A stretch of DNA of 64,000 bases, taken from the NCBI RefSeq assembly GCF_011050415.1, contig NZ_DRFS01000023.1, forward strand, positions 1-64,000. Direction: 5' to 3'. A program made the position numbers and the translations under genes. The stretch is from Halomonas sp. GTDB lineage: Bacteria > Pseudomonadota > Gammaproteobacteria > Pseudomonadales > Halomonadaceae. Shown in pieces: positions 1 through 6,804 of the stretch; positions within the stretch are counted from its first letter, which is position 1, and every line of letters begins with the position of its first letter. Below the pieces are notes generated by a model. That model made no database searches, was not told the origin of the DNA, and saw nothing but the letters and a program-made list of their open reading frames with translations.

Positions 1-135
1 CAGCATCATATCGTGAACTATTTAATCGGGTATTACAGCCAGCTTAGGCCTCACCAGCATAACGGTGGTATGAGTCCGAACCAGGCAGAGGAAAAGTACT
101 GGGTTAACTATAAAGCGGTGGCCAGTTTTACTTGA
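1..135 (+). CDS. IS3-family transposase OrfB, C-terminal fragment (cut by window edge)
   Basis: Forty-four codons in frame from base 1 to TGA. They contain a C-terminal pattern typical of IS3-family OrfB (rve integrase fold): a Tyr-rich helix followed by RPHQHNGGMSPNQAEEKYW. This is the segment after the last catalytic Glu of the DDE triad, so activity cannot be judged from the window. It belongs to the insertion that truncates the neighbouring acetyltransferase cassette. Family assignment is confident; the subgroup is not determined. Confidence 0.85.
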   Translation, partial: QHHIVNYLIGYYSQLRPHQHNGGMSPNQAEEKYWVNYKAVASFT

Positions 136-143
136 CCACTACA
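1..143 (+). mobile_element. Right end of an IS3-family insertion sequence
   Basis: The window opens inside an insertion sequence. The reverse complement of its last bases reads TGTAGTGGTCAAGTAAAACT, which has the form of an IS3-family terminal inverted repeat and ends in the CA expected at an IS3 right end. The transposase stop lies only 8 bases before this end, as is usual in the family. The next base starts coding sequence of a disrupted acetyltransferase gene, so the boundary is placed at 143. The left end and any target duplication are outside the window. Confidence 0.75.
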
Positions 144-244
144 ATTTGACGTCACGTCCGTCCCGTGTGGAGGCAAATGAACTCTATAAAAAAATAGGGT
201 TTGCCAAGCGTGATACTAATGTGTATCGCTATAGCCAAACGTAA
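144..244 (+). pseudogene. 3' fragment of a GNAT acetyltransferase cassette, truncated by the IS
   Basis: The reading frame immediately right of the IS end encodes LTSRPSRVEANELYKKIGF and then a short basic tail ending in TAA. The pattern SRxEANxLYxKxGF is the conserved C-terminal motif (motif B region) of GNAT N-acetyltransferases. The N-terminal acetyl-CoA-binding part is missing, so this is a remnant. Its stop codon overlaps the left core of an attC, as expected for an integron cassette gene. The substrate of the parent enzyme cannot be inferred. Confidence 0.8.
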
Positions 245-296
245 CAATCAATTGCACGCGACCAGCTACGCTGGCGCGTGAATACGGGCGTTAGGC
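239..296 (+). other. attC site (end of GNAT cassette)
   Basis: Left core ACGTAAC (239-245) pairs with right core GTTAGGC (290-296). The inner arms are GC-rich and complementary (CACGCG / CGCGTG) around a short loop. The cassette boundary falls after G290. Confidence 0.85.
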
Positions 297-335
297 CTCA
301 TTGGAGACTGCCAACTGAAAAACTCCTCAGGACGA

Positions 336-986
336 TTGTATAGAATAATAAGCTTCCACCACGCCGTTCAGATTTTTGAGAAAGGCGAGATGTACTTTTC
401 TCACCCGTCAAAATGGGAAGACCCATATGAGACTAGACTTGTTCACAGAGATCTAGACAGAATTTACGCCCAATGTTGGTGTAGTAACGGAGTTTCTGAC
501 GCAATGTGGAGAATATATTCTCCTTCCCATCTTGGCGTGAGGATAGGAACTAGCACGAAAAAGCTAAAAATGGCGTTGTCTACAGGGGGGCAGAAGTTAG
601 GAGTAGATATTCGGATGGAGGACGTAGAGTATCTATCACAGCACAATCTCAACCTGAGAGTCAGTGAAATAAAAAATGAATTGAAGCAAGGCTTCAATCT
701 TGATTTGGCTACGAACTTGCTTTTTATGAAGCGAGAAGCTTACGAGCATGAGTCTGAATATCGAGTAATAGCTACATGCCGATCAGCATCGGATGGATTG
801 GTCAATGATGGTATTAGAATACCAATAGACGCAAAGAAAGTGATAGATAGCATATTGATAGATCCAAGAGCGCCAGCTGAATTATCGAATGCACTAATAT
901 ACTATTTCAAACAGAAAATTGGTTTCACTAAAAAGTGTCAAAAATCAGTTTTGTACAAAACTCCAAAATCGTATGTTTTCGAATGA
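336..986 (+). CDS. DUF2971 domain protein (cassette gene)
   Basis: 216 residues. The pattern matches DUF2971: YFSHPSKWEDPYE at residues 20-32, a CWCSN...MWRIYS segment at 47-61, and an EHESEYRV segment near residue 137-144. DUF2971 proteins are frequent in defence islands but have no established biochemical activity. The start is TTG at 336, preceded by CAGGA; no ATG lies in a better position. It is the only gene of its cassette, sits 40 bases after the upstream attC core and ends just before the next attC. AT-rich composition and rare codons set it apart from the core genes in the right half of the window. No cassette promoter is obvious. Confidence 0.75.
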   Translation: MYRIISFHHAVQIFEKGEMYFSHPSKWEDPYETRLVHRDLDRIYAQCWCSNGVSDAMWRIYSPSHLGVRIGTSTKKLKMALSTGGQKLGVDIRMEDVEYLSQHNLNLRVSEIKNELKQGFNLDLATNLLFMKREAYEHESEYRVIATCRSASDGLVNDGIRIPIDAKKVIDSILIDPRAPAELSNALIYYFKQKIGFTKKCQKSVLYKTPKSYVFE

Positions 987-993
987 GCGACAG

Positions 994-1071
994 GCCTAAC
1001 AATGCCATTAAATTTGCTCCCTGCGGTCGCCGGACGCTCGCAAGCTCGCGCCGTTTATGGCGGCGTTAGCT
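994..1071 (+). other. attC site (end of DUF2971 cassette)
   Basis: Left core GCCTAAC (994-1000), right core GTTAGCT (1065-1071). The internal sequence is closely related to the attC at 4655-4732 and to the decayed one at 14371-14429, defining one attC sequence class of the array. Confidence 0.9.
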
Positions 1072-1088
1072 AATAAAGAGGAAAGCGA

Positions 1089-1562
1089 GTGCGACTCAGC
1101 GAACTTACGGACAAAGAGCTTTTGCAGTTGCAGGCATTCGCGACAAATGAGCTTAAAGCCAGGGGTATAGTCCGGACACAAAATAACCCGCTCGGCGATT
1201 ATACGGAGTGGCTAGTAGCGAAATCTTTGGATTTAGCGCTTCAAGCAAACTCTAAAGCTGGGTATGACGGTGTCAGTAAAGATGGTGTTCGCATACAGAT
1301 TAAGGGCCGCCGCGTTACTCCCACAAATAATTCGCGCCAGCTTAGCGCCATCAGGAAGTATGCCGAAAAAGATTTTGATGCTCTCGCCGCAGTAATTTAT
1401 GACGAGCATTTCAACATCATTGAGGCGTTGCTTATCCCTCACGAAGTTGTAGGAGAGTACGCCTCGTACCGTGAGCACGTGAATGCTCACATCTTGATAT
1501 TGAAAGGGCCGATCTTAAGTGATCCAAGGGTTCAATGCATTAAACAGGCAGTGTGCAGCTAA
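1089..1562 (+). CDS. Nuclease-like hypothetical protein with QIK motif (cassette gene)
   Basis: 157 residues, GTG start preceded by AAGAGGAAAGC, a good ribosome binding site. N-terminal helices are followed by NNPLGDYTEWLVAK (32-45), GYDGVSKDG (58-66) and IQIKGRR (69-75). The order Glu40, Asp60, Gln70-Ile-Lys72 resembles the E..D..(E/Q)xK core of PD-(D/E)XK endonucleases. Similar small proteins are usually left as hypothetical and often occur near restriction systems. The nuclease assignment is inferred from motif spacing only. It is a single-gene cassette whose stop overlaps its attC. Confidence 0.6.
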   Translation: MRLSELTDKELLQLQAFATNELKARGIVRTQNNPLGDYTEWLVAKSLDLALQANSKAGYDGVSKDGVRIQIKGRRVTPTNNSRQLSAIRKYAEKDFDALAAVIYDEHFNIIEALLIPHEVVGEYASYREHVNAHILILKGPILSDPRVQCIKQAVCS

Positions 1563-1640
1563 CAAACCAAGGCATTGGGACATATTTTTGCTTCGCTGCG
1601 CTCAAAACGCAAAAATATGCCCCTGCTTGGGGCGTTAGGC
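1557..1640 (+). other. attC site (end of QIK-protein cassette)
   Basis: Left core AGCTAAC (1557-1563), right core GTTAGGC (1634-1640). Complementary arms CATATTTTTGC and GCAAAAATATG give a long AT-rich hairpin. Confidence 0.88.
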
Positions 1641-1644
1641 GGCT

Positions 1645-1899
1645 ATGAAAGCTAGATCGCGCCCTTGGTTCATTGCAGGCTCAATCCTCAGCGCACTGGC
1701 GTCGCTCTACTGTTTTCTGTGGATATTCTCTGCCGCAAGTCTGGCTTCAGGCTTCTGCGGCTCTGATTTTTCGCTCTTTGCAGAGCATCTGCGCTGCCGC
1801 CAGGTACATTTCGCCATGATCCTTACGGCCTTGTTTGGTCTTCTGTGCGTGTATCTTGGTTGGCGGGCGGCACGTGCTGGGCACGGGGCAGCCGCCTAA
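1645..1899 (+). CDS. Small two-span membrane protein (cassette gene)
   Basis: 84 residues with two hydrophobic stretches (about 9-36 and 56-75) joined by a short loop carrying two Cys residues. ATG lies only 5 bases after the attC core of the previous cassette, leaving no room for a normal ribosome binding site; translation would have to be leaderless or depend on readthrough. The stop TAA lies within the left core of its own attC. Family not recognised; small membrane proteins are common cassette cargo. Moderate confidence that it is expressed. Confidence 0.55.
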   Translation: MKARSRPWFIAGSILSALASLYCFLWIFSAASLASGFCGSDFSLFAEHLRCRQVHFAMILTALFGLLCVYLGWRAARAGHGAAA

Positions 1900-1953
1900 C
1901 AATTCATTCAAGCCGACGCCGCTTCGCGGCGCGGCTTAATTCAGGCGTTAGCG
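1894..1953 (+). other. attC site of 60 bases, aadA-cassette type
   Basis: Left core GCCTAAC (1894-1900), right core GTTAGCG (1947-1953), arms TTCAAGCCG and CGGCTTAA, central loop CCGCTTCGCGG. From memory this is nearly the same sequence as the attC carried by aadA cassettes of mobile integrons, unlike the other attC sites of this array. Confidence 0.9.
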
Positions 1954-1969
1954 GTCCGGCAGAGTTGAT

Positions 1970-2788
1970 ATGAAACGATATAGAATTTTCTCATTTGATT
2001 TTGATTCAAGGGCTCACAGCTTAGAGCCTGTGCAAGATCAATGGGATGAGAAAGTAAAAGAATTGCACATACAAAACAGAGAAAAGACTATCAAGGGGCT
2101 TGCAGAACAGTTTGGGAATTGGAGTATCGAGCAGAAAGTTAAGAACTTTCAGGATTTGAAATTAAAACCGTTTTCCGTGGCAGCTTTTCATAATAAGTTT
2201 TTAGAACAGATCAGGAATTCATTTGTGGTGGGTGGTTATTATCCGGCTCTAACAGGGTCCTGCGCTCTAGGAGAAAGAATTCTTAACCATATGGTATTGC
2301 TGCTTCGAGACTATCACAAAGAATCGCCAGAATATAAAAAACTATATCGTAAACAATCATTTGATTATTGGCCCGTAGCGATAGATGCACTGGAATCTTG
2401 GGGTGAGTTATTGCCAGAAGCTGCCGAAAAGCTCAGGGATCTAAATGACAAGCGTAATCACGCTATTCATTTTAACCCTGAAACTGATCACAATGATCGA
2501 GAATTGGCATTGCAGGCTATTCACTTGGTTCAAGATATCGTCAGCGCTCAATTTTCTGCTTTTGGAAGACAGCCATGGTATTTCTGTGTTCCAGGCGAGA
2601 TGTACATAAAAAAGGAATGGGAAGATCGCCCTTTAATAAAACATATTTTTATACCAAATTCGGCGCTCGTTGGTCCAAAGCATAGGGTCGAAAGTATGAT
2701 TCCAAAAATAGTTGTAAATGACCGATTTGAATATGAGGATCGAGAGATTTCCGATGAGGAATACATCGAGTTGCGACAGCGCCGCTAA
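1970..2788 (+). CDS. HEPN-motif protein, unknown function (cassette gene)
   Basis: 272 residues. The helical middle contains LRDLNDKRNHAIHF, in which Arg162-Asn163-x3-His167 fits the RNxxxH motif of HEPN ribonucleases. The N-terminal part (1-60) is charged and the C-terminal part (about 195-265) looks like a separate beta-rich segment. HEPN proteins with this motif are often RNA-cleaving toxins or defence effectors; no matching antitoxin is in the same cassette. The function is inferred from the motif alone. ATG start is 16 bases after the previous attC core and the stop is inside its own attC. Confidence 0.6.
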   Translation: MKRYRIFSFDFDSRAHSLEPVQDQWDEKVKELHIQNREKTIKGLAEQFGNWSIEQKVKNFQDLKLKPFSVAAFHNKFLEQIRNSFVVGGYYPALTGSCALGERILNHMVLLLRDYHKESPEYKKLYRKQSFDYWPVAIDALESWGELLPEAAEKLRDLNDKRNHAIHFNPETDHNDRELALQAIHLVQDIVSAQFSAFGRQPWYFCVPGEMYIKKEWEDRPLIKHIFIPNSALVGPKHRVESMIPKIVVNDRFEYEDREISDEEYIELRQRR

Positions 2789-2854
2789 CAAGGCGCTGCT
2801 GTCGGACAAATTTTCCGCTGTGCTCCAAATTTGCCGCAGAGCGCGGCGTTATAA
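2783..2854 (+). other. attC site (end of 272-residue HEPN cassette)
   Basis: Left core CGCTAAC (2783-2789), right core GTTATAA (2848-2854). Internal sequence (GTCGGACAAATTTTCCGCTG) resembles the attC sites at 7755-7826, 12690-12755 and 13882-13947, a second attC class. Confidence 0.88.
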
Positions 2855-2884
2855 GTCAATCGAAACAATGTAGGGAATCACAAA

Positions 2885-3580
2885 ATGGCTGAAGAAAAGA
2901 AAAAGGGATATCCAAAAATTGCGCAAGCGAACTGGTTTGGACTGCGAGACAAACTGAAGCAGAGAGTCCCCGGAGAAATTAGCGCATCTTATGTCGCTAG
3001 TGCGATGGGAATGGCAGAAGGATCAGCTAGAGCTAATGTGGTTTCTCCGCTGAAGGCACTTGGGATAGTTGGTGAGGATTCTAAGCCAACCGATCTAGCT
3101 TACGATTGGCGGGATGATTCCAAGTATCCAGAAGTATGCGAAAAGATAATTGAATCAACTTACCCGCAAGAATTGCAGGATCTTTTTCACACTCCAGATG
3201 CTCAGCTCTCAGACGTGACTTCTTGGTTTATGAGAGATGCAAAAGTTGGGGAGCCGGCAGCAAAAATGTTCGCCGCCACCTACATTATGCTTCTTCAGAA
3301 AAATCCTGAATATACCAAAGATGGTACTAAATCTAAGGCAGATAAACCAAAGGCCGCTAACCCCAAAAAAGCAGCAGCGACAAAGAAAAAAGCACCAGAG
3401 AGCAAAGCTAATCCCGCTGATACATCGGATACGAATCCAGCAAATGGTGGAAAAACGCATGGCTTTTCACCTCGTCTACATATCGATGTTCAAGTGCATA
3501 TCTCCCCTGAGAGTTCACCAGAGCAAATTGATAAGATTTTTGAATCTATGGCTAAGCACCTCAAGGACTTCAAGAGCTAA
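2885..3580 (+). CDS. DUF5343 domain protein (first gene of a two-gene cassette)
   Basis: 231 residues. Residues about 8-120 form a winged-helix-like region (YPKIAQANWFGLRDKL, then VVSPLKALGIVGEDSKPT) as in DUF5343. A Lys/Ala/Pro-rich linker of about 50 residues follows, and the C-terminus has PRLHIDVQVHISPESSPEQI and a final helix ending in MAKHL. This domain order is typical of DUF5343 proteins. ATG has GGGAATC upstream. Its TAA overlaps the ATG of the next gene by one base (TAATG), pointing to coupled translation. The role is unknown; the wing plus linker suggests a DNA- or partner-binding protein acting with the HEPN-like neighbour. Confidence 0.7.
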   Translation: MAEEKKKGYPKIAQANWFGLRDKLKQRVPGEISASYVASAMGMAEGSARANVVSPLKALGIVGEDSKPTDLAYDWRDDSKYPEVCEKIIESTYPQELQDLFHTPDAQLSDVTSWFMRDAKVGEPAAKMFAATYIMLLQKNPEYTKDGTKSKADKPKAANPKKAAATKKKAPESKANPADTSDTNPANGGKTHGFSPRLHIDVQVHISPESSPEQIDKIFESMAKHLKDFKS

Positions 3581-4098
3581 TGGTGGATGAGAATCTCTCG
3601 GTTGTACTTTCTAAGATAAAAGTACTAAACGATGAATTAAGGGCCAATAATCCCCCTCCTGAAGATACCGGGCATAGCGCTGAGCAACCAATAATCTACA
3701 TGTCGCTAGTGCAAGGTACGCGTGGGTATATAGAAAAATTGTCTCATCAAATTAATGGTACCTATGAAAACGGTTGGTATGATGCCTGCGCGGTAATGAT
3801 TCGGAGGTTAGTAGAAACTCTTATCATTGAGTGTTTTGAATCGAAAGGTATCGCGCACAAGATACAAAATACAACCGGTGATTTTGTTTATTTGAGCGAC
3901 CTCATTTCAGCTACTTTGTCTGAAAGTTCATGGAATATCGGGCGGAATGCAAAGAAATCGCTCAAAGCACTTAAAGACATTGGTGATAAATCGGCTCACA
4001 GTAGAAGGTTTATCGCTCAGAGAAGGGACATAGACAAAGTCATGGCAGATATACGGAATGTAGTGCAAGAACTTATATATTTGGCATCGCTAAAGTGA
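3580..4098 (+). CDS. DUF4145/HEPN-like protein (second gene of a two-gene cassette)
   Basis: 172 residues, largely helical. YDACAVMIRRLVETLIIECF (67-86) and LKDIGDKSAHSRRF (131-144) match the general layout of DUF4145, a HEPN-related family. The Arg of the HEPN RxxxxH motif is replaced (GDKSAH, His140), so ribonuclease activity is uncertain. Its ATG overlaps the stop of the DUF5343 gene, so the two are almost certainly made together, and both lie between one pair of attC sites. A toxin-antitoxin or two-component defence module is possible but is inference. Confidence 0.6.
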   Translation: MVDENLSVVLSKIKVLNDELRANNPPPEDTGHSAEQPIIYMSLVQGTRGYIEKLSHQINGTYENGWYDACAVMIRRLVETLIIECFESKGIAHKIQNTTGDFVYLSDLISATLSESSWNIGRNAKKSLKALKDIGDKSAHSRRFIAQRRDIDKVMADIRNVVQELIYLASLK

Positions 4099-4099
4099 C

Positions 4100-4192
4100 T
4101 TATAACAAACCAATCAAATACGCACCTGTGGCGCCGGACAGCTTACACTTCGCTTCGCTACGTTCCAGCTGCCGGTTATTGGGGCGTTATGT
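4100..4192 (+). other. attC site (end of DUF5343 two-gene cassette)
   Basis: Left core TTATAAC (4100-4106), right core GTTATGT (4186-4192), longer than most at 93 bases. Arms GCGCCGGACAGC and GCTGCCGG pair around a CTTCGCTTCG loop. Confidence 0.85.
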
Positions 4193-4209
4193 TGTAACCG
4201 AGGTATTCA

Positions 4210-4660
4210 ATGAATTTGGAAGTAAATAGTCTCGAGTACAAATGTTGGCACGAAATAGGACATACTGTGGTTTGCTTGCATTTAGGTGGGACGGTCGAGT
4301 TTGTTGAAATAATGGGCGAGGAAAATGAAGGAAGAGGTTTTGCTCGAGCAAGGTGCAACACCACACCTGATATACGTCCGTTAGTATTGTGCGCAGGCTT
4401 CGCGACTGAATACCTCCTTTTGAGAAAAGGATTTCTAGCTGCAATCGATGAGAAAGAATTTACCCAGTTAATTTTCAATAACGCCACCATAGATAGAGAA
4501 ATGTACCATCACGTCTCTGATCAGCATGACTTTAGCTGTCAAGACTGTTGCTCCAATAATTGATTTACATCTGAGTAAGATGCGAGAAATTGTAGGAATA
4601 CTTTATAGGGAAGGAAGAATAGAAGGTTCGAAAATTGAAGCTGTACTAAACGCAACATAA
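4210..4660 (+). pseudogene. Frameshifted HEIGH zinc-peptidase-like gene (cassette gene)
   Basis: Residues 1-100 encode CWHEIGHTVVCLHLGG, a HExxH-type zinc-binding motif, followed by PLVLCAGFATEYLLL, both reminiscent of the M41 (FtsH-type) peptidase family on a very small scale. The frame then ends at 4563 in a Cys-rich tail unlike the rest. In the next frame, from about 4511, the sequence continues naturally through KTVAPIIDLHLSKM and ends at TAA 4658-4660, which overlaps the attC left core exactly as in neighbouring cassettes. A one-base indel near 4500-4520 is therefore likely. Full length would be about 150 residues. Could be a real mutation or a sequencing error. Confidence 0.65.
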
Positions 4661-4732
4661 CCAAGCCATTAAATTCGCTCCATGCGGTCGCGGGACGCTC
4701 GTTCCTCGCGCCCTTTATGACGGGCGTTATGC
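4655..4732 (+). other. attC site (end of HEIGH-protein cassette)
   Basis: Left core ACATAAC (4655-4661), right core GTTATGC (4726-4732). Same sequence class as the attC at 994-1071 (GCGGTCGCGGGACGCTCG). Confidence 0.88.
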
Positions 4733-4743
4733 AAGGAATTATC

Positions 4744-5310
4744 ATGGAATATCTAAAGCCATTTAAGATGATCGTTGATTTAATTTTGAGGCTTTTTGGT
4801 ATTCGAGCTTATCGCGAGAAAGAGAAGGTTCAACGAGTTATTGAATATATTGATACCTGTGTGCATCATCTTAAAGTTGTGATGCAGTTCGATGATCACA
4901 ATGAGAGCGAGACAGACTATTCCCGAGTGTTCCTTCAAAAGGCATACCATGAAGTGCCAAAACATTTAGATGGCGTGGCAACAGCCAAAGAAAGTGACAT
5001 TATCAGAAAGTCACTTATGGGTGGTAGAGTATATTATCATGCAGCTAGATATGGTGAAGTATCAGATGACCAGATTAAGGCTGATTACGAAGATAGGTTC
5101 TATGCCTATGTTAACCATATTTATGACGGTACTGATTTCCGGCAAAACTCAAATGAGCCAATACTTAGTCATCTCGTTAAAGATGGAAAAGTTATACCAA
5201 AAGAAAAGCGAGAACATGAGCTTCAGCAGTTACGATGTGTTTGTCGAGAAGATATCCAGCGTATTGAATCGCTGAGAGAGCAACTAAAAACAAGAAGGGT
5301 ATTGGCTTGA
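4744..5310 (+). CDS. Hypothetical helical protein (cassette gene)
   Basis: 188 residues from ATG 4744, chosen because AAGG lies 7 bases upstream; earlier in-frame ATGs fall inside the attC. The N-terminus (about residues 8-20) is a short hydrophobic amphipathic stretch, possibly membrane-associating. The rest is charged, helical and has a central YYHAARYGEVSDDQIKADYE segment. No family recognised. Single-gene cassette between two good attC sites, AT-rich like its neighbours. Confidence 0.6.
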   Translation: MEYLKPFKMIVDLILRLFGIRAYREKEKVQRVIEYIDTCVHHLKVVMQFDDHNESETDYSRVFLQKAYHEVPKHLDGVATAKESDIIRKSLMGGRVYYHAARYGEVSDDQIKADYEDRFYAYVNHIYDGTDFRQNSNEPILSHLVKDGKVIPKEKREHELQQLRCVCREDIQRIESLREQLKTRRVLA

Positions 5311-5316
5311 GCCAAT

Positions 5317-5389
5317 GCATAACAATCGGTTGCACATAGATTGCAATTCCACTGCACTTCATTGCAAGCAGTGAACCATGGCGTTATAC
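5317..5389 (+). other. attC site (end of 188-residue-protein cassette)
   Basis: Left core GCATAAC (5317-5323), right core GTTATAC (5383-5389). Internal arms CACTGC and GCAGTG. Confidence 0.85.
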
Positions 5390-5402
5390 ACGGAGAGCCA
5401 TC

Positions 5403-5897
5403 ATGCTGGACCCCAAGTATCTTGAGTGGCTTAAGCTCTCTGGAAAACACGCATTGGTATTATTTTTAATTTCATCAGTTCTTCTGTTTGGCTCTGAGGA
5501 GCTAATAAATACACTAGGTCTCCTAGAGGCTAGAGAGGCCGTAAAGCCATGGCTCGGTGTTGTCTGGCTAGTTTCATTATCCATAACGGCTGCAGACTCG
5601 ATATACCTAGTCTTTAAGTGGGTAAAAAAGCGAATAGAGTGGCGAGTAAACCTCAAACGACTTCAAAAAGGGCTGCACAACCTAACTCCGGAAGAAAAAG
5701 CATTTCTTTCTGGCTACATTACAAACAACACAAGAACACAGTCCGCACACTACAACGATGGAATGATAAACGGGCTTGTGGCAGCCACTATAATCTACAG
5801 ATCCTCAAACCTGTCGCAATATCATACGACCTTTCCATACAACATACAGCCGTGGGCCTGGGAGTATCTTCAAAAGCATCCCGAGGTATTGATGTAG
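5403..5897 (+). CDS. SieB-like superinfection exclusion protein (cassette gene)
   Basis: 164 residues with two membrane spans (about 16-32 and 50-72) and a cytoplasmic C-terminal domain beginning LTPEEKAFLSGYI (94-106). The layout LGLL-x(6)-KPWLG between the spans and the PEEKAFL segment match the superinfection exclusion B family, membrane proteins first known from phage P22 that block development of incoming phages. CGGAGAGCC precedes ATG at 5403. Single-gene cassette, 14 bases after the attC core. Family assignment is by pattern recognition; the phage target is unknown. Confidence 0.7.
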   Translation: MLDPKYLEWLKLSGKHALVLFLISSVLLFGSEELINTLGLLEAREAVKPWLGVVWLVSLSITAADSIYLVFKWVKKRIEWRVNLKRLQKGLHNLTPEEKAFLSGYITNNTRTQSAHYNDGMINGLVAATIIYRSSNLSQYHTTFPYNIQPWAWEYLQKHPEVLM

Positions 5898-5901
5898 CCA
5901 T

Positions 5902-5978
5902 GTATAACAATTGGTTCAAGTCGTTCGCTTCGCTCACTCGGGACCGGCTAAAGCCGGCCCCTTAACTAGGCGTTAGAT
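5902..5978 (+). other. attC site (end of SieB-like cassette)
   Basis: Left core GTATAAC (5902-5908), right core GTTAGAT (5972-5978). Strong inner hairpin GGACCGGC / GCCGGCCC. Confidence 0.87.
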
Positions 5979-5985
5979 TTCACTG

Positions 5986-6690
5986 ATGAACATTCAGCGC
6001 TTTCTGTCTGACCACGGGGCTCTGCTCACCGAGTACGAGCGCTGTGCCTTCAGAGACTTTGGTTTCCCTTATCAAGTTACACCTCACAACTACATTAATG
6101 AAGCTGAAGAGTGCTTAGCTCGTGAATCTACTGGAGGTGACCGAGACGCAGTCGCGAATGCGAAAAGAAGTATTGATTGCCAGATTGAAGCGGTGTTAGA
6201 AACACTGGGTCTTCAAGTGAAGGGAGGGTTTCCCGTTCGGATCAAAGCCATTAGAAAGCTTGGACTAATCGCTCCCCGGATACTCGAAAAAACCAATAGG
6301 ATTCGAAACGCAGTTGAACACGATTTTACGAACCCGACACGAGAGCAGGCAGAAACAGCCGTCGATACGGCGTTGTTATTTGTGGAAATCACGCAGCGGG
6401 TATTTCGTCAAATGGTAATGCAGTGCGCGATCTACGACCCAACTCCCAAAATCACTCCTTGGGTCAATTGGGGGCCGAACTACGTTGTGTTTGAGATGGT
6501 TGGGGATGCAGACGCGATTGAGATTAAAGGTGAGGTAAAAGGGAAAGTATCGTTCAAGCAAGTCGTAGGTAGAAACGACAAAGAGTACGTGCCACTTTTG
6601 AAGTTTTTACTGTCTGGTGATTTCGCGTATTCCGATCTTCCAGATGAGGATTTGATTAGACAGTTGACGGGGGATTTGGGTGAAATCTAA
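5986..6690 (+). CDS. HEPN-motif protein (cassette gene)
   Basis: 234 residues. Helical N-terminal half with KTNRIRNAVEHDF, in which Arg107-Asn108-x3-His112 is a textbook HEPN RNxxxH ribonuclease motif. An earlier helix (AKRSIDCQIEAVLETLG) would be the partner helix of the fold. From about residue 155 a beta-rich C-terminal domain begins (TPWVNWGPNYVVFEM), of unknown role. ATG lies 8 bases after the attC core with no clear ribosome binding site. Likely RNA-targeting effector by analogy with other HEPN proteins; target unknown. Confidence 0.65.
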   Translation: MNIQRFLSDHGALLTEYERCAFRDFGFPYQVTPHNYINEAEECLARESTGGDRDAVANAKRSIDCQIEAVLETLGLQVKGGFPVRIKAIRKLGLIAPRILEKTNRIRNAVEHDFTNPTREQAETAVDTALLFVEITQRVFRQMVMQCAIYDPTPKITPWVNWGPNYVVFEMVGDADAIEIKGEVKGKVSFKQVVGRNDKEYVPLLKFLLSGDFAYSDLPDEDLIRQLTGDLGEI

Positions 6691-6783
6691 CAAATCGCTG
6701 CAGCGGTCATTTGACCCGTCGCACATTTTTGCTGCCGCAAAAACGGCCGTCGCCTCAAATGCCGCTCAGCTCAGGCGTTAAGT
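6685..6783 (+). other. attC site (end of 234-residue HEPN cassette)
   Basis: Left core ATCTAAC (6685-6691), right core GTTAAGT (6777-6783), about 99 bases with arms CATTTGA / TCAAATG and a GCCGCAAAAACGGC inner hairpin. Confidence 0.87.
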
Positions 6784-6804
6784 TACCAAGGAGAGATCGA
6801 AAAA

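Noticed and set aside
3237..3590. Plus-strand frame inside the DUF5343 gene
   Set aside because: Alternate frame of the Lys-rich linker; Gln/Arg/Lys bias and no start signal.
5618..5965. Plus-strand frame overlapping the SieB-like gene and its attC
   Set aside because: Runs through the attC palindrome and reads the SieB-like gene out of frame.
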